Source: an uncultured Phycisphaerales bacterium
Lineage (GTDB): Bacteria > Planctomycetota > Phycisphaerae > Phycisphaerales > SM1A02
NCBI GenBank assembly: GCA_946886375.1
Contig: CAMPIL010000089.1
Coordinates: 1 to 11,001 of the forward strand
Direction of reading: 5' to 3'
Length of the DNA: 11,001 nt
Position numbers and translations under genes: made by a program
The notes under the pieces: generated by a model
What the model was told of the DNA's origin: nothing
Database searches by the model: none
Seen by the model: the letters and a program-made list of their open reading frames with translations, nothing else
Shown here: piece after piece, positions 1 through 6,313 of the stretch
How the letters are laid out: each line of letters begins with the position of its first letter
Numbering within the stretch: the stretch's first letter is position 1

Positions 1-59
1 GCGTTATGGGTCCGGCCAAGTAGTAAGGTCGCCCACCTGTAATTGCGGGTGATGAGTAG

Positions 60-224
60 GGATACATCCTGTTCGGCACCACGATCGAAGAGCGCGACCT
101 GGTGAAGCAGCACGGCCAGAATTACGTCGAGTACCGGCGGCGGACCAACCGTTTCTTCCCCGGCCTGAAGTTCAAGCCGGCTTCCGCGAGCGGCGAGCAT
201 CTGCCAGCGTCGCAGCAGAGTTGA
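60..224 (+). pseudogene. C-terminal fragment of an isoprenylcysteine carboxyl methyltransferase-like membrane protein, interrupted upstream
   Basis: Reading from 60 to the TGA at 222-224 gives 54 residues that include TTIEERDLVKQHGQNYVEYR followed by RTNRFFP. This matches the C-terminal signature of the isoprenylcysteine carboxyl methyltransferase / NnrU-like family, in which an EE-x-x-L, FG-x-x-Y-x-x-Y, R-x-x-R-F-x-P pattern follows the last membrane helix. In these SAM-dependent membrane methyltransferases the segment helps form the active site. The same frame has a TAG at 57-59. The other two forward frames of bases 1-59 also contain stops (for example TAA at 40-42) and show no family resemblance. 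The remaining ~40 residues of the conserved domain are therefore not upstream in any frame. This could be a real gene remnant, a gene split by an inserted element whose right end is at ~60, or an assembly join. Family assignment is fairly sure; the nature of the break is open. Confidence 0.6.
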
Positions 225-233
225 TCGGCTGGA

Positions 234-269
234 GGCGGCGGGCGTCAGCGATGCGGCGCGCCCGCCGCC
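234..269 (+). terminator. GC-rich perfect hairpin, probable intrinsic terminator after the truncated methyltransferase
   Basis: GGCGGCGGGCG at 234-244 is the exact reverse complement of CGCCCGCCGCC at 259-269, an 11-bp stem with a 14-nt loop. It begins 10 nt after the TGA of the upstream fragment and is followed by GGCCTTTCGCC, so the T-run is short. Position and strength fit a Rho-independent terminator separating that gene from hisS. The weak T-run leaves room for another role. Confidence 0.5.
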
Positions 270-277
270 GGCCTTTC

Positions 278-294
278 GCCGGTGCTGCACCGGC
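278..294. repeat. Near-perfect palindrome just upstream of hisS
   Basis: GCCGGTGC at 278-285 and GCACCGGC at 287-294 are exact reverse complements around a single central T. It lies 18 nt before the hisS ATG at 313, so it could be an operator or a hairpin in the hisS leader, or an extension of the upstream terminator structure. No function can be assigned from sequence alone. Confidence 0.35.
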
Positions 295-312
295 ACGCTA
301 CACTTGCGGCCT

Positions 313-1812
313 ATGGCCGGCCCGACCGCATCCAGCAAAAAGTTCCAGTCGCCCAAGGGAACGCGCGATTTCTACCCCCAGGACATGGCCGTCCGCAGGT
401 ACATCGAAGGCGTCTGGCGGCAGACCTCCATCAACCACGGCTTCGACGAGGTGGACGGGCCCACCTTCGAGGACATCGAACTCTACAAGCACAAAAGCGG
501 CCCCGGCATCGTGTCGGAAATCTTTCAGGTGTACAGCGGCAAGGATGAGCAGGAAATCGCAGCCATCCGCGCCGGCAAGGACGCACCCTACGCGCTGAGG
601 CCCGAGTTCACCCCCACGCTCGCGCGCATGGTCGCAGCCAAGGCTGCGGAACTCCCCCGGCCGATCAAGTGGTTCGCGATTCCCACGCACTTTCGCGCGG
701 AAAGGCCGCAGCGCGGACGGCTGCGCGAGTTCATGCAGTGGAATGTGGATTTCATCTTCGACTTTCCTGGCCCTCACAAATACACACGAAAGAATCGGCA
801 TGGCTTTCGAAAACGACTTCCGACAACTGATGCGAAATTCGACGTTGAACTCATGACAGTGGCAATCGATGCGCTTAGCGCATTTGGATTGACGCGAAAC
901 GACGTCTCATTGTGTTATACAGACAGAAGGGCTATCCAATACATACAAAGCCGGATTGAAATACCTCACGAAAAGCAAATCTCGTTTACAGAGCTGCTTG
1001 ATCGCAGAGCGAAACTGACGCACACAGAAGCATGGCATGCATTGGGTGCTCTGGGTCTGGAGATAAACACGTTCGATCGATTCGATGAGGTTGCTGCCGA
1101 TCTAAAGAGAGAGATTGACCGAGATTTCGAGGAGTATGTTCAACTAGCTGAAAGCGGAAATTTTGAGATCGAAGACGTTGCATCCACCGAAGAGTCTTTT
1201 GGCAGTGTTGATGAAGGACTCAAAAACCTTGAAGACGTTCATTACTGGTTACGAAGCAACGGAGTCGATGACTGGTGTGAAGTTGACCATTCGGTGGTTC
1301 GCGGTCTCGCGTACTACACCGGCACTGTGTTTGAAATCCACGAAACCTCCGGCGCGGAGCGCGCCATTGCCGGAGGCGGCCGCTACGACAACCTGATCGC
1401 ATCCTTCGGCGGTCCATCACTCCCCGCGTGCGGTTTCGGCATGGGCGATGTGGTGCTCGCCAATCTCCTGCACGACAAGGGCCTGCTTCCGGAAGAGGTG
1501 TACATGAAGCCGCTGCGGCCGCATGCCTTCGCCATCGCCGCCAGCGATGAGGCGGATGCGAAGATGCGGCAGACCGTCGCGCAACTTCGCCGCGATGGTT
1601 TCCACGTTCGGCACAGTTACAAAACCACGCGCAACGTCGGCAAACTGCTCAGCGAGGCCAGCAAGTCGCGTGCGATGTCCGCAATCATCTTCGGCAAGGA
1701 AATCGCGGAGAACCGCGTGGATTTCAAGGATTTGCAGAGCGGCGAGCAGACTTCGATCCCGCTGGACCAGATCGAATCCAGATTGAAGCAACTCACCGCG
1801 ATCAGCCAGTAG
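313..1812 (+). CDS. hisS: Histidyl-tRNA synthetase, long form (499 aa), with a low-GC internal tract
   Basis: Class II aminoacyl-tRNA synthetase that charges tRNA-His in the cytoplasm. The class II/HisRS signatures are in order: KGTRDFYP near residues 15-22, motif 2 FRAERPQRGRLREF at 127-140, the HisRS-specific GLAYYTGTVFE at 331-341, and motif 3 AIAGGGRYDNL at 351-361 with GFGMGDVVL at 374-382. The anticodon-binding domain runs from about 402 to the end. Typical short bacterial HisRS proteins are ~420 aa, so this is the longer form. The extra length lies mainly between motif 2 and residue 330. The ATG at 313 was chosen; a TTG at 304 would add three residues. No convincing Shine-Dalgarno precedes either, and TACACT at 299-304 could be a -10 box giving a very short leader. 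Bases ~781-1290 are about 45% GC by hand count against ~65% on both sides and use AGA/AGG arginine codons, although the frame and homology continue. This suggests a recombined segment. Confidence 0.95.
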   Translation: MAGPTASSKKFQSPKGTRDFYPQDMAVRRYIEGVWRQTSINHGFDEVDGPTFEDIELYKHKSGPGIVSEIFQVYSGKDEQEIAAIRAGKDAPYALRPEFTPTLARMVAAKAAELPRPIKWFAIPTHFRAERPQRGRLREFMQWNVDFIFDFPGPHKYTRKNRHGFRKRLPTTDAKFDVELMTVAIDALSAFGLTRNDVSLCYTDRRAIQYIQSRIEIPHEKQISFTELLDRRAKLTHTEAWHALGALGLEINTFDRFDEVAADLKREIDRDFEEYVQLAESGNFEIEDVASTEESFGSVDEGLKNLEDVHYWLRSNGVDDWCEVDHSVVRGLAYYTGTVFEIHETSGAERAIAGGGRYDNLIASFGGPSLPACGFGMGDVVLANLLHDKGLLPEEVYMKPLRPHAFAIAASDEADAKMRQTVAQLRRDGFHVRHSYKTTRNVGKLLSEASKSRAMSAIIFGKEIAENRVDFKDLQSGEQTSIPLDQIESRLKQLTAISQ

Positions 1813-1884
1813 CCGCTTGCGGCGTAGCATGGTCACCTCGCGCCGTTCGCCCCCGCGCCAGCCCGCCACGAACTCCTTTGAATC

Positions 1885-2529
1885 ATGGCCATTCTCATCG
1901 TCACGTCAGTTGAAGCCGAGGCAAACGCGATCGCCGGCGGGAATCTTGATGGCGCTCGCACAATTGCCGCCGGGATCGGACGCACCAACGCAGCAGCCGC
2001 GACAACCGAAGCGATTCTTCGCGCTCATGGAAAAATCGACGCAGTCATCAGCGCGGGCGTTGCGGGCGCGCTGCCGGTTTCCAACCTCAACATCGGCGAT
2101 TGCCTGATCGCATCGTGTTGCATCTACATGGAAGAGGGTTTGATCAGCCCGAGCGGCTTTGTCACCATGGCGAGTCTGGGTTTTCCGTTGGGTGATTTCG
2201 ATGGCAACGCCGTGCCCGTGGATGAGCGAATGCTCGAACGGCTGGGCGAAGCGTTTGCGGTGGGCCCGATCGCCACCGTCGCCACGTGCAGCGGCACGGA
2301 TGCAGCAGCCGCAGATGTGGTCCGCCGCACCGGGGCGCTGGCTGAGGCGATGGAGGGCGCGGCCGTGGTTCACGCGGCGCGGCGATTGAACATCGCGGCC
2401 ATCGAATTGCGCGCCATCAGTAACACCACCGGCGACCGGACGCGCCAAGTCTGGGACATGCGCTGCGCGCTGGATGCACTGGGCCAGGCGACGCGCCGGA
2501 CCATCGAACTGCTGCGCCACGCGGATTAG
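1885..2529 (+). CDS. mqnB: Futalosine hydrolase-like nucleosidase (MqnB family)
   Basis: A 214-aa protein of the purine nucleoside phosphorylase/MTAN fold. MqnB removes the base from futalosine to give dehypoxanthine futalosine in the futalosine route to menaquinone. Visible family motifs are AAGIGRTNAAAAT (28-40), the glycine-rich SAGVAGAL (56-63), IGDCLIAS (70-77), TVATCSGTD (131-139), the substrate-side AMEGAAVVHAA (155-165), and ELRAISNTTGDR (174-185) followed by W190. The late E-L-R-x-I-S-N-x-x-G-D-R and W pattern is what separates futalosine hydrolases from other nucleosidases such as MTA/SAH nucleosidase. The start ATG lies 72 nt after hisS; the preceding sequence has no strong Shine-Dalgarno. 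No other menaquinone gene is in the window, so the pathway assignment rests on family similarity alone. A different nucleosidase substrate is possible but less likely. Confidence 0.85.
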   Translation: MAILIVTSVEAEANAIAGGNLDGARTIAAGIGRTNAAAATTEAILRAHGKIDAVISAGVAGALPVSNLNIGDCLIASCCIYMEEGLISPSGFVTMASLGFPLGDFDGNAVPVDERMLERLGEAFAVGPIATVATCSGTDAAAADVVRRTGALAEAMEGAAVVHAARRLNIAAIELRAISNTTGDRTRQVWDMRCALDALGQATRRTIELLRHAD

Positions 2530-2558
2530 ACCGATTTCAAATGCACGCGTGGTGCCGC

Positions 2559-2591
2559 GTCGTTCCCGCCCCCGGAATGCGCGGGAATGAC
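2559..2591. repeat. Inverted repeat with GTCGTTCCCGC / GCGGGAATGAC arms, REP- or terminator-like
   Basis: GTCGTTCCCGC at 2559-2569 pairs with GCGGGAATGAC at 2581-2591, an 11-bp stem with one G-T wobble and an 11-nt loop. It starts 30 nt after the mqnB stop. No T-run follows (the next bases are AAACAGGG), so it is not a textbook intrinsic terminator. The TTCCCGC...GCGGGAA core resembles dispersed intergenic palindromes known from many bacterial genomes, but copy number cannot be judged from this window. Confidence 0.5.
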
Positions 2592-2757
2592 AAACAGGGT
2601 TATCAGACAACGCGGCCGTTCGATCCGGACAATTCCCCCACCTCGCGCGGTTTGACCACCTCGCTGCAGACTGCGCACTCAACCTGACCGGCAATGGGGT
2701 CGATGCACTGTTGCTGGTTCAGCCTTTGGTGGTTGGACCGCGCACATGTTTGTTTGC

Positions 2758-2762
2758 GGAGG
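2758..2762 (+). promoter_or_regulatory. Strong Shine-Dalgarno that fixes the pilM start
   Basis: GGAGG at 2758-2762 lies 6 nt before the ATG at 2769. The open frame extends upstream to 2694, but those 25 codons have no family resemblance, so this site decides the start in favour of 2769. Confidence 0.85.
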
Positions 2763-2768
2763 CGCACG

Positions 2769-4034
2769 ATGGGATTTGGAATGTTCTCGGTCCACCACTC
2801 GCCGATCGCTATTGATTTCGGATCGGCGTCGATCAAGCTGCTTCAGGTCGGCAGCGGGACGCGCCCGCCGCTGCTTGCGGCGGCCGAGTTGCCCATTCCC
2901 GATTCGATTCGTGCCGAGCCCGACCGCGTCATGAGCTACGCGGCTGAATGGCTGCCGGTCGCACTGCGCGATGGCAAGTTCAAGGGCCGCCGCGTGGTCA
3001 TCGCCGTGCCCGCCCTGCAAACCTTCACCCAGCACATGCAGATCATCGAATCTGAAGGCTTCAACCGCGATGAAATGATCAAGGCGCAACTGCAGACGCA
3101 GATAGGCTGCCCGCCGCATGGCGTGGTGGTGCGCTCAATCGAAGTCTGCAATGTGCACCGCAACGGCCAGGCGCAGAAGGAAATGATCTGCTTCGCCATC
3201 ACCAAGGAGGTGGTGATGCGCTATGTCGATCTGCTTTCCAAGTGCAAATTGGAAGTGGTCGGCGTGCACACCGACGTGCTGGCCATGGTTCGCGCGTTCG
3301 ATCACATTCACCGCCGCGAGGAAGACGCCAACATCACCACGCTGTACATCGATCTTGGCTGGGGCGGCACGCGCGTGGGAATCACTCACGGCAAGCAACT
3401 CGCGTTCGCGCGGCACATTCCGATCGGCGGGCGCCACTTCGACCAACTGATCGCCAACACCATCCACTGCGACATGCCCAGCGCGCGGGCGCACCGGCTG
3501 ACGCTGACCTCGCCGCATCCTGTTGCAGACCCCGACGCTGAACCGTTGACCGCTGACGATCGGAGTGACAAGCCCGACCGCCGCAACGAGTTGAGCGGCG
3601 TCTTCGCGAAAATGAGCGCGACGGTGTTCAAGTCGGCAGCGACGACCGAGGTCGATCGCCGCACGGGCCGGCTCGCGCCGTCGATCAAGCAATCCATTGA
3701 ACCGGCCGAAGGCCATCGCAAGGCCGTGAACGTCGATTTGACGGAACTGCTCGACACGATCACGGATGAATTGTCGATGTGCCTGCGTTACCACCAGAGC
3801 CTGTTCCGCGAGCGGCCGATCAACCGCGCGATTTTCGTGGGCGGCGAGTCCCGCCAGGCGTGGCTCTGCCAGCACATCGTGAAAGCCCTGCGCGTGCCTG
3901 CGCAGATGGGTGATCCGCTGGCCCGGCACGACGCGTCGCAGACACCGCCGACGCCGGGGCTCAAACTCGGCAACGGAGCCCAGCCGGGATGGGCGGCGGC
4001 ATGCGGCCTGTGCAGCGCGCAAATCGATTCGTGA
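2769..4034 (+). CDS. pilM: Type IV pilus assembly actin-like ATPase PilM, with a long internal linker
   Basis: A 421-aa cytoplasmic protein of the FtsA/PilM actin-like fold. In characterised systems PilM binds ATP and the cytoplasmic N-terminus of PilN, linking the pilus platform to the assembly ATPase. Three nucleotide-binding signatures are visible: phosphate-1 AIDFGSASIKLLQV (14-27), phosphate-2 YIDLGWGGTRVGIT (193-206), and the adenosine-side IFVGGESRQAWL (355-366). The C-terminal GWAAACGLC resembles the 'mAxGLAL' close common in PilM. Between ~240 and ~320 there is a proline-, acid- and arginine-rich stretch that looks disordered where many PilM proteins have only a short AE-x-x-K turn. 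It is the first gene of a five-gene same-strand cluster, followed 48 nt later by the pilN-like gene. Identification is firm; whether the machine makes pili or is a related type II secretion apparatus is not decided by this gene. Confidence 0.9.
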   Translation: MGFGMFSVHHSPIAIDFGSASIKLLQVGSGTRPPLLAAAELPIPDSIRAEPDRVMSYAAEWLPVALRDGKFKGRRVVIAVPALQTFTQHMQIIESEGFNRDEMIKAQLQTQIGCPPHGVVVRSIEVCNVHRNGQAQKEMICFAITKEVVMRYVDLLSKCKLEVVGVHTDVLAMVRAFDHIHRREEDANITTLYIDLGWGGTRVGITHGKQLAFARHIPIGGRHFDQLIANTIHCDMPSARAHRLTLTSPHPVADPDAEPLTADDRSDKPDRRNELSGVFAKMSATVFKSAATTEVDRRTGRLAPSIKQSIEPAEGHRKAVNVDLTELLDTITDELSMCLRYHQSLFRERPINRAIFVGGESRQAWLCQHIVKALRVPAQMGDPLARHDASQTPPTPGLKLGNGAQPGWAAACGLCSAQIDS

Positions 4035-4082
4035 CCTTCACAACGCGGGGCAGAGGCGGCCTCGACAGCAACGGAGTTCGGC

Positions 4083-4916
4083 ATGCACAACACGAGTTTT
4101 CTCCCGGAAGATTACCTCACGCAGAAGGCCGAGCGGCGAACGAACGTCGTCTGCCTCGCGCTATTCGCCGTGGTCATGATCGCAGTGATCGGCGCGTTCT
4201 TCGTCACCAACCGGCAGGCGACGCAGGTGAAGCAGCAGCAGGAGGACATCAACAGCCAGTATCAGCAGGCGGGCATCCAGATTCAGGAACTGACTCAACT
4301 TGAGCAGCAGCGGATGGAAATGCTGAACAAGGCGGAACTGGCGGCCGCGCTGGTGGAGCGCGTGCCCCGGTCGATCCTGATCGCCGAGATGATCAATCGC
4401 ATGCCGGAGCGCTTGGCGCTTCTGGAGTTTGAAATGAAGTCGGAGAAGGTGAAGCCATCGCCGACGGCCTCAGCGCCGCGCGACAGCAGCGGGCGGCTGA
4501 TCGCCACCGCGAAGCCTGAGCGCAACAAGACCATTCAGGAGGCGGGCGAGACCACGCAGAAGGTCGATCCGCCCAAGTACGACGTCACCATCACCATGGT
4601 GGGCGTGGCGCCGACGGACATTGAACTTTCCAAGTTCATGACAGAGTTGAACTCCTACGCCTTGCTCAAAGGCGTGGCGCTGGAATATTCCGAGCAGAAG
4701 GAAATCCAGGGAAGGACGATGCGGCAGTTCAAGATCGCGATGTCGTTGAACCCCAACGCCGACGTGCAGCGGATTGACCCGCTGATCGTGCCGCGCATCA
4801 AGAACCCGATGACCGATGAAATCCAGTTCACCGCGCCACTGGTGCGGAAGACGGCCGAGAGCGCAAGTCCGGCCGGTTCCGCATCCGCTTCCGGTTCTGC
4901 GAGCCAAGGAGACTGA
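4083..4916 (+). CDS. pilN: PilN-like inner-membrane pilus assembly protein
   Basis: A 277-aa bitopic protein. Residues 1-20 are cytoplasmic and carry SFLPEDYL, in the position of the I-N-L-L-P motif by which PilN docks into PilM. One membrane helix spans about 22-42, followed by a glutamine/glutamate-rich coiled coil (about 45-85) and a periplasmic domain with the alternating-strand pattern of PilN ferredoxin-like domains (about 163-222, YDVTITMVGVAP to RQFKIAMSLN). The linker at 120-160 is Pro/Ser/Lys-rich, and the last ~20 residues are Ser/Ala/Gly low complexity. PilN pairs with PilO in the membrane platform that links PilM to the periplasmic parts of the machine. GGAG at 4073-4076 lies 6 nt before the ATG. 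Order pilM-pilN-pilO supports the call. Sequence identity to classical PilN is low; assignment rests on topology, the LP motif and position. Confidence 0.8.
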   Translation: MHNTSFLPEDYLTQKAERRTNVVCLALFAVVMIAVIGAFFVTNRQATQVKQQQEDINSQYQQAGIQIQELTQLEQQRMEMLNKAELAAALVERVPRSILIAEMINRMPERLALLEFEMKSEKVKPSPTASAPRDSSGRLIATAKPERNKTIQEAGETTQKVDPPKYDVTITMVGVAPTDIELSKFMTELNSYALLKGVALEYSEQKEIQGRTMRQFKIAMSLNPNADVQRIDPLIVPRIKNPMTDEIQFTAPLVRKTAESASPAGSASASGSASQGD

Positions 4917-4919
4917 ATC

Positions 4920-5495
4920 ATGCGACTGGGTATACGCGAGTTCATTTTCTTCGTGGTGCTGCTGGCGGTGCCGGTGGCGTCATTCTTTTACGTCTTCAAG
5001 CCGCGCAACGTGCAGATCGCGCAGGCGCGCAGCGAGATTGCGCTCAAGCAGTCGCGCCTGGACACGCTGGCGGCCGTCGCTGCGAAGATCGATGACATCG
5101 GCCTTGAGATCGAAAAAGGCCGCGAATCGGTGCAGATGATCGAAGCCAAACTGCCCAACGCCCAGGACGTCGAAGGCATCCTGGAGCAGGTCTGGCAGAT
5201 CGCCAAGCGAAACAAGTTGACGGTGAAGTCGGTCAAGAGCGACAAGTCGGTTCCCGCGGCGATGTACATGGAGCAGCCGCTGAAGGTGCAGATGGAAGGC
5301 GAGTTCGACGGCTTTTACCAGTTCCTGCTGGAACTGGAAAACCTGCCGCGCATCACGCGCGTGCACCAGTTGAAACTCGAACGAGCTGTGGCTCAAACCA
5401 GCGCCAAGGCGCAGAACACGCCGCCGCCGGGTTCGATGAAAGCGGGATTCACCCTCAGCATCTATTTCCAGACCGAAGAGACCAAGGCGAGTTGA
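4920..5495 (+). CDS. pilO: PilO-like inner-membrane pilus assembly protein
   Basis: A 191-aa bitopic protein with a short cytoplasmic N-terminus, one membrane helix (about 7-26), a coiled coil rich in Lys/Glu/Ala (about 30-75), and a periplasmic domain. The domain contains ILEQVWQIAKRNKLTVKSVK (87-106) and FDGFYQFLLELENLPRI (129-145), the pattern typical of PilO, where a strand-turn 'G-x-y-x-x-l-l-x-f-l-x-x-l-e-x-l-p-R-i' follows the first half. PilO forms heterodimers with PilN in the alignment complex. The gene starts 3 nt after the pilN-like stop. Its ribosome binding site AAGGAG (4906-4911) lies inside the last codons of that gene, so translation is probably coupled. The call is supported by topology, motif and gene order; exact orthology is inferred. 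Confidence 0.82.
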   Translation: MRLGIREFIFFVVLLAVPVASFFYVFKPRNVQIAQARSEIALKQSRLDTLAAVAAKIDDIGLEIEKGRESVQMIEAKLPNAQDVEGILEQVWQIAKRNKLTVKSVKSDKSVPAAMYMEQPLKVQMEGEFDGFYQFLLELENLPRITRVHQLKLERAVAQTSAKAQNTPPPGSMKAGFTLSIYFQTEETKAS

Positions 5496-5525
5496 TCGAG
5501 ATTCGCTCAGCGCGGAGAGCCACCC

Positions 5526-6284
5526 GTGAATCATCAGCAGGAAAACCCATCATTGCCGCCGTTCATGACCGATTCGGGCTCAAACCCCGAGTCTGATCGC
5601 ACCATTCCGCTGGGCGTGGGCGACTTGATCGACGAAACCGCGCTGGACCCCTTGGCCAACATAACCGAGCGCAAGAAATTCAACGCGGGTTCACTGGTGC
5701 TGGTGCTTGTGGTGACCGTCGCGTGCGGCGGCCTGTGGTTCATGCGATCGCTGTCCAAAGTGGGCGCGGCCACGCAAGCGCCGACCGACATCGAAGCCAG
5801 CATTGAGCAATTCATCAACAAGTTGAAGGGCAATGAGACGTTGGCCCCCGACAAGCCCGCCAGCGCGCTGGTTCAGGCCGATGCGGGCGTGCTGGCCGTG
5901 CTCAGTGGCTCGTACACCGAGCGCCAGGTTCCGCTTGAAAACGTTCAGCGCAATCCGTTCATCATCTATGGCGAATCGCCCGTGGCGCTCACGTCGATGG
6001 ACGACGGCGGCGATACGGACGTGACCCGACGCCGCGCCCAACGGCAGGAGCAGTATGAAAAAGCCGTCTCACGCCTGGAGTTGAAGTCGGTCCTGATGAG
6101 TTCACAGCCGCTGGCCAACATCAGCGGCAAGATCGTGCGCAAAGGCGATGAATACGTCGCCCAGCCGGACAACATCGTCTTCCGCGTGGATGACATCTCA
6201 AAGGATTCCGTCACGCTGGTGGGCGAAGACGCGGCGTTGAACATCCGCGTTCCCGTTACGCTGCTGCTGCGCCGCGATCGCTGA
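5526..6284 (+). CDS. PilP/GspC-like bitopic protein of the pilus platform
   Basis: A 252-aa protein with a 53-residue cytoplasmic N-terminus, a single membrane helix at about 54-72, a low-complexity spacer, and a periplasmic C-terminal domain. VQRNPFIIYG (140-149) followed by LELKSVLMSSQPLANISGKI (184-203), and a run of short beta strands ending in VPVTLLL (242-248), resemble the homology region shared by PilP and GspC. In those proteins an 'RNPF' lead-in is followed by L-x-x-v-l...A-x-i-x-g. PilP/GspC bridge the inner-membrane platform to the secretin. Classical PilP is a lipoprotein of ~175 aa, whereas this one has no lipobox and an uncleaved anchor, as in GspC. GTG start at 5526, with GGAG at 5514-5517 eight nt upstream; it follows the pilO-like gene by 30 nt. 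Function is inferred from fold pattern and position, so I give no gene symbol. Confidence 0.6.
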   Translation: MNHQQENPSLPPFMTDSGSNPESDRTIPLGVGDLIDETALDPLANITERKKFNAGSLVLVLVVTVACGGLWFMRSLSKVGAATQAPTDIEASIEQFINKLKGNETLAPDKPASALVQADAGVLAVLSGSYTERQVPLENVQRNPFIIYGESPVALTSMDDGGDTDVTRRRAQRQEQYEKAVSRLELKSVLMSSQPLANISGKIVRKGDEYVAQPDNIVFRVDDISKDSVTLVGEDAALNIRVPVTLLLRRDR

Positions 6285-6313
6285 AACCAAGGTCTTGTTC
6301 AGGGGAGTCACAC

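Larger units (their letters stand above)
2530..2768. other. Intergenic region between mqnB and the pilus cluster
   Basis: This 239-nt gap is the largest non-coding stretch in the window. It holds the inverted repeat at 2559-2591 and the pilM ribosome binding site at 2758-2762. A TTGACC at 2652-2657 resembles a -35 box, but no acceptable -10 lies 16-18 nt downstream. I also saw no sigma-54 GG/GC pair. The pilus operon promoter should be here or further upstream, but I cannot place it. The forward frame upstream of pilM is open back to 2694 but codes a Trp/Cys/Arg-rich stretch unlike PilM. Confidence 0.5.

Noticed and set aside
1812..1823. GCCGCTTGCGGC hairpin at the hisS stop codon
   Set aside because: Only about 4-5 bp with a tiny loop and no following T-run, so not a credible terminator.
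2694..2768. Upstream extension of pilM to an ATG at 2694
   Set aside because: The 25 added residues are Trp/Cys/Arg-rich and unlike PilM, and the strong GGAGG at 2758-2762 fits the ATG at 2769.
2603..2836. Minus-strand frame of 77 codons with a Cys-x-x-Cys motif in the mqnB-pilM gap
   Set aside because: It overlaps the pilM start and ribosome site, has no ribosome site of its own, and resembles no zinc-ribbon family I know. Probably chance.
3135..4022. Long minus-strand open frame opposite pilM
   Set aside because: Arg/Ala/His-rich shadow frame; the plus-strand reading is a clear PilM.
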